Assembly: GCA_001949185.1 (NCBI GenBank)
Contig: BDGG01000006.1
Span: 1,036,827 to 1,100,826 of the forward strand
DNA: 64,000 bases
Direction: 5' to 3'
Origin: Ramazzottius varieornatus
Lineage: Eukaryota > Tardigrada > Eutardigrada > Parachela > Ramazzottiidae
The position numbers were made by a program, and so were the translations under genes. This document shows positions 1-11,739 of this stretch, in pieces. The number at the start of each line of letters is the position of its first letter. Within the stretch, counting starts at the first letter, position 1. The notes beneath the pieces are model-generated. The model searched no databases. It saw only the letters and a program-made list of their open reading frames with translations, and was not told the origin of the DNA.

Positions 1-244
1 GGTACTAGAAGCACATTGATACGTGGAATAACTATTGTTCAGGCTCTTTCTTCTCCGGCTGCTGTTTGATGCTCGCAAGTTGAATCTATAACAGGAGATT
101 AGCGGAGTGCACTGCGCTTCTGTTCGTCTGGCTTCGGCTTCTAGTTGTTGTACGCTCAGTGCTTCCATGCGTTCTTCGAACTGATATTAAGCTGTTTTTT
201 CCACTGCCAGCATTTTCCTGCAGGATAGTTCGCTCTTTTTCGTC

Positions 245-1269
245 TTACCAATCCAGCTTCCTGCTCTCATAGCCTTCCACTACCTCATCGTAGCTGAGGA
301 ACTTCCTTTGTGTCGAAAAGGGCTTCTTGTTTCCTCTGAGAGTCAATGGAACCTTCAGCTCGGGGTTCTTCCGCTTTCCACAGCCTGCGTCAGCCTTGGA
401 ATCACCATCTGAGGACGAAGATGAACCTAAAAGGACTGTTACTGGCTTCTTTTTTGACGTCCAAGCTCCAGGTTGTGCTGCCGGAACTTCTGGTGCATCT
501 GACGCTTCGGGGGACGGAGATTGATCAGCAAACATATCGACTACCATAGAAGGTACGTCCAGATCGAGTAGGTCAGCTTCCATTTTTCGTCCATTGTCCA
601 TTAAGAACTGCTCTGCATCGTCTGTCGCGTCCGTATTGTCTGCTGCATATGGCGTAACCATCTTGGGACTGTCACGGAATACAGGATGTAAGCGGCTCCA
701 GAAGGGACGAGCTTGTTCCACCTTATCTAGAAATAAAAGACAGGTAATTGGATGAAGTGATGAAACTTGGAATTCTAAACGGTGTATCTCTGCTTGCAGT
801 TAAAATTTTTAACTTTCACCACTTCACAACCTATTGCGCTGAATCAGTAATAAAATACCCAAAACATATTCCGCACTAATCACTTGATTGCTTGACAGGC
901 GTGACCAGGCTTTTGCTTGACAAGCGTGACCAGGCAGTAAAAAAGCATGGTCAGCGAGTTGATTTGCTTGGACAGCTTGAGACGGAACATAGCTTTGAGA
1001 GTGATGATCTTCTGCTGGATATCGTCTTCTGTCACACCTTCTCCCGTTGTCCCGAACAGGGCACAGGGATCCCGGTAACAGCTCCCAAAGGACGTGAGCT
1101 TGGACTTCACGGAATCTACGGACACGTTGTCGATGCCGTTTGCATTCGAATAATCCACAATCGATCGTAGTACTGCCATCTTCCTGTTTTTAGACGTCTT
1201 CTTCTGACCGGCAGCCGTCTTGGTCCCTGCGCAACGCCACTTAGCCCAGTTGCCTCGCTCTTCGATCCA
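245..1269 (-). CDS. Unrecognised protein fragment, possibly MADF/Myb-SANT-like
   Basis: Two open stretches on the minus strand look like consecutive exons. The upstream one begins after a TTTTGCAG acceptor at 1269 and runs to about 930; it encodes basic and helical sequence with a Trp-rich start (GNWAKW) and a stretch SVDSVKSKLTSFGSCYRD. The downstream one begins after a TTTCTAG acceptor at 726 and ends with a stop at 245; it starts KVEQARPFWSRLHPVF and then becomes acidic and serine-rich with a lysine-rich tail. The pattern of short helical motifs followed by PFWxxLxxxF resembles MADF or Myb/SANT-like DNA-binding proteins, but I cannot identify the family firmly. No good donor is visible at the end of the first exon, and no upstream start exon was found. 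A 25-bp tandem duplication lies at about 888-936. It could also be a decayed transposon-derived gene. Confidence 0.3.
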
Positions 1270-2044
1270 CTGCAAAAGTTAGTCATGAGCGGCGGTGTTG
1301 GCCTATCGAAACTGTGGTTCCCGAGGCTTGGGATTGCGCTTGCCGGTGGCTTCGACAAAAGGAGCACTCGGCCCCAGTTGTACCTGCGAACTTGCTGGTT
1401 TCGCCCGGATGGGCTATAGCGGTGGCATGCTTATTTGAGCATCAGGAAGAAAAACCAGGACGGGATTGAAGAACGGAAGACTTGGAGAAGGAGTAGGTTA
1501 CAGAAATAGCGTCGGTAAAGCGAAATAGAAACTGAAAATTTCGTCAGCTGGTGGGAACACGAGTCGCTCCGGAGTAGGTCGTAATTACACTGTCATGTCC
1601 CGTCGATTTCTTCGCGGAGAATTATCGTTGATTAAGCTGTTTTCTTTATTTTCTGATCTTGGACTGATATGAAAGAGCTGCCAGCACGGTAAGATGGGAG
1701 AGCCTCGGAGAAGCAGACAGTAATCGCTGAAGAATCGAGCGAGCTTCTTCACCATCTGTTCACCAAAAGAAACTTTTCCTGCCGTCGTTATTTTCATCGG
1801 AGGCTCGAAACGATCTCAGGATATCCTAGAATGCGAAGCTGGAGAGTAGAAAACTGAAGCAGAATTTATGAAATCGTTTTTGATGGAAGGAATCGGAACG
1901 CGGAAATGACGCATTTTGGTATTCTAGGGCTTGGCTGATTCATCGTTCTATCGCCGTCAGCTGATAAGACTGTCCATATCGTTACCTTACCCTTCAAACT
2001 CACCTTTGTCTCTTTATGCTTTGCAGAATCAGACATCAACGAAT
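1270..2044. other. Gap between gene fragment and eIF4G duplicate
   Basis: No supported gene. A 70-codon minus-strand open stretch (1585-1797) has no recognisable similarity. The stretch 1556-1595 (CGAGTCGCTCCGGA...GTAATTACAC) resembles part of the small TIR element at 48.1-48.6 kb, so it may be a relic of that family. The segment from about 1922 to 2044 is the 5' flank of the duplicated eIF4G block, including a copied TTTGCAG acceptor just before the ATG exon. Confidence 0.4.
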
Positions 2045-3273
2045 ATGGAAACTACCAACGTGGTTAATTTCAACAGTGGCCAGCAGCAGTCACAGCAGCA
2101 GAATATTCGGCATCGGCCGCCTTCTGCTCCTCAGAAAGCCCGAACGACGTCGGGCAGCTACCCCAACCAGAATAGTGCACCAGGAGGTGCTGGCGGATAC
2201 CTTCCTCCAGGCCAGCAAGGCATGAGCAACCACCAAGGACCACCACCGCCGCAGTTCATGCAGAATGGTCAGGCATTCAACCCGGCCATGATGCCGGGCA
2301 TGTATTCCTTCCCACCACAGAACCCTTTCGTCCCAGGAGGAGTAGTCATGACCATGCCCATGGGCGGAATGCCATACTACAGTCCTCAACAGATACCTGG
2401 CCAACAGATGCCACAGAGAATGCCACAGGTAGATGGCCGTAAATACTGCAGAAAAGCACGTAGCTGCATACTTGCCCAGTGTGTACTTGGAGAGGGCGAA
2501 TGTATGCAGGTTATTGACCAGTTACCTCGTTTCTTTTTCTAACGCTTCTTGGTTTGGCAGGCAATGCCGATGTCCTACGGTACTTCTCCCGTACAAGGTG
2601 GCTTCTACATGCCTGCTAGCGCACTCGTCGCTCCTCAGTTCAACCCGAATCAGCCTGGTAAGTCGCAGACTGTCTGTTTAAATTATCGTCTAAATTATCG
2701 TCTCCAAATTGGTCAAAACTGAATAGCAGTATGTGTTGGTACGTCAGAATCAATATCTAAAGATGACCGCCGCTATCATGAAGCGTAATCTTATAACTGA
2801 ACTCACTAGATTGTAAGTGAGGGGGATGGAAATTAGCGATGTCTTTTTCTCTTGTAGCTTTCGTGCCTGGTCCAAGTGGCGCACCTTCGCAAGGCTACCC
2901 TTCGCCGCAGGGCAGCGTCTCGCCGAATGTCCCTACAGGTGGAGCTGGTCAGCCTGGCATAAATGCTGCTCCTCGCTTTCCGGTCCCCGACGTGGTAGCT
3001 CAGACAACTGGAGCAGCGCCTGGAACACCCAGCTTCGCGCCTAGAGCCCCTGGTGTCGGACCTCCAGTACGCCCTTACTGGCAGACTGATCCGCTCTTCG
3101 TGCCGGGTCAGGCACCAGGTCGTACGCCTTCAGTTCCGGTCGCGACGAAGCCATTGCCCGAACGGAAAAAAAATGTCCTGGTCTCTACTGATCCCAAGAG
3201 TGGATCTGTGGTGGATATCCCGAAAACCGATGAGAAACCCAAAGCCGCTGCTGTACCAGCTGATGCCGGCCAG
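2045..3273 (+). pseudogene. Partial inverted duplicate of eIF4G: first three coding exons
   Basis: Exons 2045-2428, 2561-2657 and 2858-3273 match the first three coding exons of the eIF4G gene at 23292-22053 in length (384, 97 and 416 nt), splice sites and phase. The 897-nt reading frame is uninterrupted and only scattered substitutions are seen, such as Asn for Ser in PQNPFVP and PNVPTGG for PSVSTGG. Introns are copied too, so this is a DNA-level segmental duplication and not a retrocopy. One intron shows a small indel, with a duplicated AAATTATCGTCT in this copy. Similarity begins near 1922 and stops near 3368, after which the sequences diverge. The copy lacks the eIF4E-binding site, MIF4G and MA3 regions, so it cannot make a working scaffold. 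If transcribed it would give a Gln/Pro/Gly-rich N-terminal peptide. The break just beyond the third exon leaves a donor site with no known partner exon. Confidence 0.85.
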
Positions 3274-4640
3274 GTATGTGCCAGTCAAAAACTTCATGCA
3301 CCAACACACTGGTTCTGGGGTTGACTTACAGTCCAGTAGTGTGCAGGCGGGTGACAAGCGTGATAGTGCATCATGTTGACCATCACAAGACTGTCTGCTA
3401 CATCAGTCAAGAACTTTCTGATTTTGGCGTGACGTGTGTTCTTCGCCTCGTATTGACTACTAGTATAAAAAAGGATGATGCCGAGTGCAGTTTTAACGAC
3501 TGTTACGCGTCGCAAACGGTGTAGAGATTTGGCAAAAGTACGCCTTGCCTCTGCGACTCCGAATTTTCTAGAATTCCGAAACAACTAAAGAAAAACCCTC
3601 CTTCGCAAAAAATGTGTTGAACATCTGCGAAATTGCAGCCCAGCAGTTCCGACCACAGCACAACATCAATCTTTGCTCTGTAGAATTCCACTCGAGCGTA
3701 CCCGTATGGTTCGTTCTTCGGCCATCTAATTCCTTTCCATGTTATGAATACCGCTCCACCATTGTATCGCGGAACCAGAAAGATATCCTCCTTCCATTTC
3801 TTCGAGACCCTGAACAGTGCAGATTTGAAAACTGATGCAGTTGAACTGGACGTAGGACTGCATAGAGAATCATACCACTTACCGTGTTAGACGTTGATAG
3901 TTTCGGACGTCCAAATGTTGCAGTATTTCTGTCCTAATCCCACAGGGCAAAGTCGCCCATAGTTTGCTGTCACAGTTCGAACGCGGGGCTCCAAAACTGA
4001 TCCGAAGTATCTTCATGGTCGCGCCGATTTTCAGTTCTGAAAAACCGCACGGATAGTTGGTCAGGACTTGTAAAGTTCTAGCAGAGTGAAGTACTCATGC
4101 ACTCAAAAACATTGAGATTACTTTTTGGTGTGTAAAGCAAACTGTAACCCAATGTGCGATCTCTTAAGCTATAGTCATCACTAATGTGCTTCTGTAGAAA
4201 GATGTAAGATCAATGTAGATCGACAAAACACGACATGCGGCGTACACACGATACTACGAGGAGTATGTTCGTGCATGCTAGTCCGTGCTATTAATACAAT
4301 AACACACAGATGCCACTTTAAATCCCGATCATTTCGGACCGAAGTCTAGTAAGTGCGCGTATATGTACACCGGAGTGCACGGTAAATGATATGTGCGACC
4401 TGGGGTACAGATATTTTGGAAATAAATTTCGGCCAAAGACCCGGATTGTCGTCATGTAGCCCTTGATCTTGGTGAGAGCTAGTCGAGGGCTTTCTTGCTA
4501 CGAGCAGCGAGGCCTCACTTTGCTCAGCGTACAAATTTGCTCACATACCTCTTATGCTACCTGTGGCAGCTCATGCGTAAACCGTCTAGGTCCATACGCG
4601 TTCACCAGAGTCTATTCTGAAATGTCAATACCAGACAACA
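3274..4640. other. Gap after the eIF4G duplicate
   Basis: Up to about 3368 this continues the copied third intron of eIF4G. Beyond that I see no gene: short open stretches lack splice context or family resemblance. No clear repeats were found. Confidence 0.5.
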
Positions 4641-5105
4641 GTCCTCCTCACGACAGGCCGTAAAGCTCCGTTGATTGTGTTGATCTTGAAAGTGGATTAC
4701 AAAGTTTCGCTTTCAAGATAAGCAGCGCTCGAGTAGCTTATCTCGGAAGCGAAAACGAATTATTCTCTGCACACTTCTCAAAATTTCAAATTTCCATTTC
4801 TCAGCTGATCTCTGTCTGCACAGTGCTTGACGTTGCGAGATACCGTTTCACGTATGGGCTTCTTGATACCTATTAGTATCGGGGATATCGACAGACAGAG
4901 ACTAGCCAGAGAGAAAACCATGAATTTCAGCCTAGTCAGGAGGCAAAGTTTGCCAACAGACCTACCTCGCAAAACTCGCGCATTTCGGCTGCCGTTTCCG
5001 AGACTTTGGAAGAACGCAATTTTGCCTCACGACTAATTTCCGTTGATCCAGGAAACTCATATTTTAAAACAAACATTTGCGACATAAACAGCTCGGTCGT
5101 GAGTA
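4641..5105. mobile_element. MITE, TIR AGTCCTCCTCACGAC, copy 1
   Basis: About 465 bp, nearly identical to 12770-13249. The left end reads AGTCCTCCTCACGACAGGCC; the right end (TCGGTCGTGAGTAG) has decayed relative to the other copy, which keeps an intact inverted end. No transposase is encoded. Short open stretches inside are conserved between copies only because the DNA is. Confidence 0.75.
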
Positions 5106-6019
5106 GATCTAATATCTACTCAGAAACCATAAGTGACGACCAAACAACTTACGCGCTTTAATTGAAACGGCTGGTGTTTCGCAAAAGAATTCTACAGTAC
5201 TCAAAACATGCGGAAGTTTGGATAACTCACGCAGTTATCCAAACTTGAGCACACTCAAAACACTTCTCACAGCTCTCCTCTGCGTTCACCTTTCTCTTTG
5301 TTTCCTTGGTACGTGATTGCCAAGCAGTCATCCGCGGATAGTCTCTTTTTATGCATGTGCGCGTCTCTGGGCATTACTTGTATGGTGGTGCATGAGAGTG
5401 CTGGATTTTTAACACGTGCGCGACACCTACATACATTCCGATAGGTCAGCGCACCTAGGGGCGTGTCAGTTGCTGCGCACTGGTGCTTGTACGGTGTTTG
5501 TATGTGCGTGTCGCGTCTACGCTAAAAAGCCGGGGCTCTCATCCACCGCCAGAAAAATCACGGAATGGACGCCAGAGACATGTACAATTATTTAAAGAGT
5601 TTTTTGAAAAATTCAAAATTAGCGTTGATCGTCGTGGTTTCTTTTTTCGGAGCGTCTATGCGCCGTTAATCTTCGTGTACTGACCTTCAACTTCAAAAAG
5701 ACTCCAAAGTTCTTGTACCGACCTTCAACTGTCGCAGCACCCCAAAAAAAGCCGTGAGCTAATCATTGAGGGATGGACCGGACCCCTGGTTTTGGTTCCT
5801 GGGGCCGGGTGGTGCGTTTCAACTTTTCGTCATTAGTTCAGGACAGAAAGCGCCAGCAGTTGCCGTATTTTCGTAAAGCAGATTGAGTGTTCGCGTTATT
5901 CTTACCGCTGGCATCGTAATAGCGCGTGGCCCATTAATTCATAGCAACACTTTGGGCGGGCTGCTATGACGAATCAAAGCTTGTACGGACTAAGGTCGGA
6001 TTCGCAACAGGGAGAGGAG
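5106..6019. other. Gap with one perfect hairpin
   Basis: No supported gene. At 5214-5246 there is a perfect 14-bp inverted repeat (AAGTTTGGATAACT, 5-nt loop). The rest is unremarkable. Confidence 0.5.
5214..5246. repeat. Perfect 14-bp stem hairpin
   Basis: AAGTTTGGATAACT, loop CACGC, then AGTTATCCAAACTT. It is flanked on both sides by CTCAAAAC-type sequence. Function unknown; no poly-T follows that would suggest an RNA polymerase III terminator. Confidence 0.8.
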
Positions 6020-6608
6020 TAAGGTTGTAAATTCCGGGCCGAATACCCTTGGAATGGAAAATAGGAAAGGAATTCCTAATATTCCTATATTCCTATTTCT
6101 TTCTCCAGAAGGTCCTCGCAGAAATCTGGAATTACAAAGTCCCATTGGCCAGCTTAGTTCTTTTTACATACCCATCTAAAACAGTAAACATGATCTGAGG
6201 TCATTAACAAATATTGGTTTTGAGACTGAAAGCCAGCTGGAGATTGACCGATCGGAACTTTCGGTCTTGTCGGACCTGAAAGTCCAAGGGAAAATCAAGG
6301 ACTTACGCACAGTTGAATGCACCGCATACTTTAGTGCGACGGATCGAAAACGCTATTGGTCGTTCAACTGAACGACCAATTAGCCTCAGGTGGTACGCAT
6401 GTGTGAGCCAGCATCGGGTTCAGTTTTTCGACAGGATCTGCGGGACCTTCGACTGTTTACCTCGTGGAATTCCTAAAGTTTCTCCGATTTTTGCTAGATT
6501 TCCAAATAGGAATTCCACCGTTCCAAACGGCTACCCCTTGAAACGGAACGGAATTCCAGGAATAGAACGGAATTTGGAAAGGAATGGAATTGGGAATTCG
6601 CAACCTTA
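6020..6608. mobile_element. Non-autonomous hAT-like element
   Basis: The left end is TAAGGTTGTAAATTCC and the right end, reverse complemented, is TTAAGGTTGCGAATTCCC. These match the ends of the hAT transposon at 29458-32891 (TAAGGTTGTAAGTTCC). Both have subterminal runs rich in GGAATTCC/GGAATGG motifs. No transposase is present; the 589-bp interior includes a 12-bp-arm palindrome at 6355-6380. I could not see an 8-bp target duplication. Confidence 0.65.
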
Positions 6609-7763
6609 AGCTGAGATATGTCTATCTTAGCTAGCGTAGAAAACACCGCCATAAACTATTTCGACATCAACAAACCACAATCAACGTACTCAACATAACA
6701 GGCGATCCTGCTACACTAATCAGCTGTTGGAGCAAGAAACGGCTGCGTGACATCGCGTCCGAAACCCACGCTGACAAAGAACGGTAGTACTCTACAGTAG
6801 GTACCCTTCAAACTGCACAGTTTTTATCTCAGTTGTTTGGAAGCAGACAGTAGGTTTTGCAACGCGCTATCATAGTCTTTCAAACGAGCCCATGCGTGAA
6901 TTCCTCGGTGCTCTGCCAGAAAAGTTCCGTTGGACATAGCTACAGGTTGATTTTGATTGCCTCGACGGATTTTGAAAATCTATAGTAAAAGTAGGGCGGA
7001 TATTGCGGACGCCAAATTTTATCTCTACTTAACTCAGATTTTATCTCTATTTAACTCGTTTAAAACTCTTTCTTGAAAGTTCTGAAGAGATTTCTTGTAT
7101 TGGAAAATACAGGCAGAACAAAATCAAAAATCACTGGCAAAACACCCCTCAGCGGACTTCAGCCTGTGACTGCAAAAGACAGCTCACTTAATTTCTGTGG
7201 ACTACCGCTTATTCAGTAGACCATTCATTAAGCTTTTGATCCTCTGTCCTTTTTTCGAGTAAACGTTGCTGACTTTGTTCTACGCTACGTGAAAGAAGAT
7301 GGGCTTTTTTCGGTCAAATATCCTTGATTGATTTCTAGTTTTTACGGCTAACGTCAGAGAACTATGTGTTCATCCAAATGATTTTTCTCTGATAGCCAGT
7401 AATTCAGAGTCGCAGTGTAGATTTATTTGGTCACTTTTGATTCGCTCGAAAACAATGAACTGAAACAAATCCAAAACATTTCCAGTGCAGTCTCTGGATT
7501 GGATGTTGCCGATTCGACCAACGAGAGATATCCTAACAGAACTAATTCTTTCAATGGGTACAAGGAAGTTTTGGACAGATAGCGTTGGCGAAATTTGTTT
7601 AGCAACATTGATATAAGCAGCAAATTTAGTAAGTTAGTAGGTAACATAATAACGATTGTATTGTGTTTTGACTGTTCAGGTTGACTTCGGAGTCTGTCAC
7701 GTGAAAACCGGCCTCAGAACAGGCCCTAATTTCTCCATTAAACCAGCCACATTTGACCGAATA
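6609..7763. other. Gap without recognised genes
   Basis: AT-rich sequence. No open stretch has convincing splice context or family resemblance. Confidence 0.5.
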
Positions 7764-7808
7764 TTACAGGGTGAGTACAGTGTACGCCAACTTGCTACCA
7801 CCTAGAAC
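7764..7808. repeat. Relic of the TIR of the 10.1-kb MITE
   Basis: ATTACAGGGTGAGTACAG followed by GCCAACTTGCTACCACCT matches the inner part of the long terminal repeat of the element at 10143-10382. No partner repeat is nearby, so this is a fragment. Confidence 0.5.
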
Positions 7809-10142
7809 TTCAGCGCAGAAGGAATTCAAAGTGCTGGTTCCTTTACGGTCCTTCGCAGATTTCGTTCAACTTTTCAAGCTCTTCTCAAAGAGACATACTT
7901 CATTTACATGCATTGAGACCAGGGTTGAAAAACTTGACCGGCATGACTTCCGGTAAGCATGACTTCTCGCCACGAATGAAGCAGGTTCCCTGGACCTCCC
8001 TATCTGAGAATCCATCCTCGATTTGATTTGAGTGTTGGTATACCTATCTAGGTTCTCATCCAAAATTAGATTAGATTGTGAGGTAATCAAACTAACTTTG
8101 AAAAGGAATTAAGATCGTCGAATTTGACCATTTTGCCGGGAAACCCCTCCTCGAGAGAAGAAACTGCAAAGTGTGTTCTAAACCAATATTTTGTACTCAA
8201 AACCACTTTTCATCTTGCTTAGCCCTTGGGCTGGTTTTTAACCACAGAGATGCGGGATCTTTTCGGAAAACTTGAAATTCCCCCAAAATTCGAGAAAGTT
8301 GTTGATTTGGGGGAACCTTGTTTTCCTAAAAAATAATCCGCCACTCCGATTTCGCGCAGTCTGTCCCAGACAGCTTTTGATTTAGATAGCACATGAGTTC
8401 GCCTCAGTTCGGTTACGCGTTCATGTTTCCCAAGAAAAAAACCGTAGATTCGGAGTACACCGCACTAGGGGATCCTGGGTGTTAGTAGCAAATAGAACTA
8501 GGATTCTACTAAATTGCACATGTGTGCGCATTACCTGTGCATTTCGATTTAGCCAATCAATCGATCAGACAGTATATTTAATCGCTTGATTGATGAAGTT
8601 CGGTTGATCGCTTGAATTTCTTGATTGTTTCAGCTGAATTTTGTTCTGTTGATTGTTTGATTGCCTTTCATTGATCTTTGATGAGCCGGTCCACCCGGAT
8701 TGATGATTGATACGGCCGACTAGGCTCGGTCGTTCGCCGAAAGATCGGGCCAAGTTGCTGGCCGGCTGACAGGCTGTCAGGCCAGGTAGTGACATGACAG
8801 TCTGGCAGTCAACCGCGTGATGTCAGTCTAATCTTCCCGTTTAGCGGTGACGTGCGCCCACCTTTCCCAAGACCACAACTCCTTTTGCTACCTCCACCCC
8901 ATCCGATTCTGATTAGCCGGTTGCTTGCACCATAACAGTGCTGATGGAGGGCCTGCAAAACAAGACGTTTCGTTCTCGACGGAATATACAAGTCGGGATT
9001 CTCATACAGGTGGATTCATAAGTGTTTTGCCAATTCAGGGCCCATTTCGTAAAACAGTTTTCTCCAGTTCAGAAAGATAACTCTGCTATTTCTTAGCATT
9101 CTAAGGAAACGCAAGATATTTCGGTTATCAGGAAGGGAAGATATCCATAAGATATATGCGACCAAGGTTGGAACTTGGTAGCTTTCAACAGAGCGTGTTA
9201 CACAAAGAGCGAAACCAAGTGCAGCAGCACGCTCATACAGCGTCTTTGATAGCGGAACCGCGCAGTCAATTCCAGCCCAGCGTTTCACTATCAGAGCGAT
9301 AATCTATGAGAACTCTCATACCATTTTCAGATATCAAGCATCCAGAAATATGACAGCCGCTCGCCCTCGGTAGACGCATCCAGCTCAGATGAGTGTGCCT
9401 GGTAACGGGAATCAGCTGTTCCCAGAATATCACAGCGACTTCTGTCGATGTCTGGAAGATATCCGCCAAGAGCAGGGCAGCGTATAGGACAGAGAGGAGT
9501 GAACAAAGATGAGGGAAGGTTTTGACGATATTTCCAGCAGGAGCAGATGTGAAGGAAATGAAATTTCATCGTCCAAAATTCAAAAGTCAAAACTGCTCGC
9601 GCGTGCATCAGAAACTTGGGTACCAGCGCACAGCCTGCGCTCGGTCACGTATGCGCCGGTTTAGATAAGTGTACTCTGGGTACCTGTCCGGCGCTAACTG
9701 AAGTACGAAATACACTTCGCTCGCTACTTTGCTTGGTACTCTTTTTTTCTGGGGATTAATTTCCGGAAAACGATTCAGCCCATTTCGAGAAATCTCGTTT
9801 TTAACCGACCACCCTTTATTTCTGCACGATTTTGCAGAAGTTGCTGTATCCGTGAATCAACAAGTGGTACAATGAGCCACGATGTTTTTATCGTTAGCTG
9901 GACTACCACTAAATGGTTTGCAATCAGCAGTTTTCCATTACAATTGAAATTGAGTGAAAAAAGGTTTTGCCCCGAGGGAGAAACAGCGAAATGTTCGGGC
10001 CGGAGCAGTTCCGCGGTTGCACCTTCCCTGATCCCTGATCAAATCTGGGATTGCTGCAGACATTCTTTCAGACCAAGTTATTTTTGAAAGGTAGCAAAAC
10101 GGATGTCACAGTAGAGAAAAATAGTTAGGAGGACGAAAATCC
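7809..10142. other. Gap without recognised genes
   Basis: Mostly featureless. 8555-8665 is rich in diverged TTGATTGAT-like repeats. No gene, RNA or complete mobile element could be supported. Confidence 0.45.
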
Positions 10143-10382
10143 ACTCAGTCGAGAGCGTCATAATTGTTAACAGGTGGTAGCAAGTTGACGCAATCACCCT
10201 GTAACTGACTGAAGCGCTGACACCATTGTCACGCGACCGGAAAACATAGTCTGTTTCGGCAAAGTTGTTTTTGTTTTTCGGATATTTGCGGCGGTCCGAA
10301 AATTCTTCTCCTCGACGAATCTACAGGGTGAGTGCGCCAAGTGACTACCACCTTGTAATATTCATGGCGCTCTCGACTAAGT
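10143..10382. mobile_element. MITE with ~60-bp terminal inverted repeats
   Basis: 240 bp. The left end ACTCAGTCGAGAGCG pairs with the right end (reverse complement ACTTAGTCGAGAGCG), and similarity continues inward for about 60 bp through AGGTGGTAG and CACCCTGTA on both sides. No coding capacity. A fragment of the same family lies at 7764-7808. Target duplication not obvious. Confidence 0.7.
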
Positions 10383-11739
10383 TTATGTTGGTCCCCATCA
10401 CCATTCTTCCTTGATTAAGTATCCCTTTTGCTACCTTTTCAAAATAACTTGGCCAGAATGAATATCTATACGAAGTTGAGAATCAACCCAAACTAGAGAG
10501 GATGCGGCCGCGTACCTGCTCCGAGGCGAACTTTTCACTGTTTCTCCCTCCTCGTTTTTCCCTCTTCTGCTCTTTTCCCTGTTGCCACAAGTCTTTTCCA
10601 CATTAAAGTAACCTAATGTTTCTGTGGCTAAACCTCTGCCAACCGTCGGCTTCCCAGTGAAGCTGAGGGCTTTGCAAGGTGAACCCGATGTGCTGATGTC
10701 GCACCAGCACAAACCATAGAAACTCCAAACGGTTCTGGGATTTTCCGTGACAAGAAGGCGGAGCTATTTGAGCTGGATTGTGGATTGGCGGTGGGGCTGT
10801 TTTCGGCTGCCTGTTAACTTTTGCGAGATTTCGTTTTTGGAATTTCGGAATTCGGTTTTCTTCCAGCTTTTGTTTATCTCGACAAATCTGTCTCGAAACC
10901 CAGCTGCTGTTAGTAATTCTGGACGCAAAGTGCCTCTGGAAGGGAGTTTTGGGATCGGACAACGAAGAGTGGAGGAGGGAGTCAAAGAGAACAAGTTTCT
11001 GCAGCTGATGTTATCGCCGCAAGTTGCTCGGACATGCTGATGATGACTGGGCCTATTTCAAAGGTATCATTTGATTCCCAATGCTATTTTCCATACTGGA
11101 ATTGACCGTAGAACCTTGCTTTGCTTGGCTTATGGTGTCATAGCTTCTCACATTGTTACAGGTGGCAGTCAGGAGTTGGGGATGGGCTCATTAGCGATAT
11201 CGCTCCGGGATCAGCCATCAATTAATCAGGTGACGGTAAGTGCGCGTTGCATCATCGGATTTCTACCCACTAAATGAAATTCCCTATCGCACACTTGTCG
11301 GCTATTTCATCCAAAAGTTGCTATGACGGCTTCCATGCGTTGTCCAAGGGCGAAATAAACACACTTCCCTATAGAATGCCATGTTAACTTTCCTGGCTAA
11401 CCATTAACTTGAGCACAGCCATTGTTCGACCCATCAGGCAGACCTCGAACGTGATCCATTTTAACTAGAGAGACCACACGTATCTGACTTTGGCATTCTG
11501 AACAAAAAAATAAAATATTAAACTCAGCATCATGCAATAGGATACAAATAAGTTACGGGTAACATCATCAGCCACCTATCAGGGTACAAAATTGTCTGCG
11601 ATCAACGAGTCATGAACGTGGAAAGCTATTCGTAAAGTCAGAAAAATTGACAAAGAGAATTAGGTTAGCATAGCACGGTGACAATTCCAGGCTGCCATAA
11701 AGAGAAACGAAAGAACTTGGCTTCTAACATTGGTCTTCT
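10383..11739. other. 3' flank of the CBP-like gene
   Basis: No gene supported. A short plus-strand piece near 11163-11235 sits between a GTTACAG acceptor and a GGTAAGTG donor and could be a tiny exon, but nothing around it forms a gene model. Confidence 0.4.
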
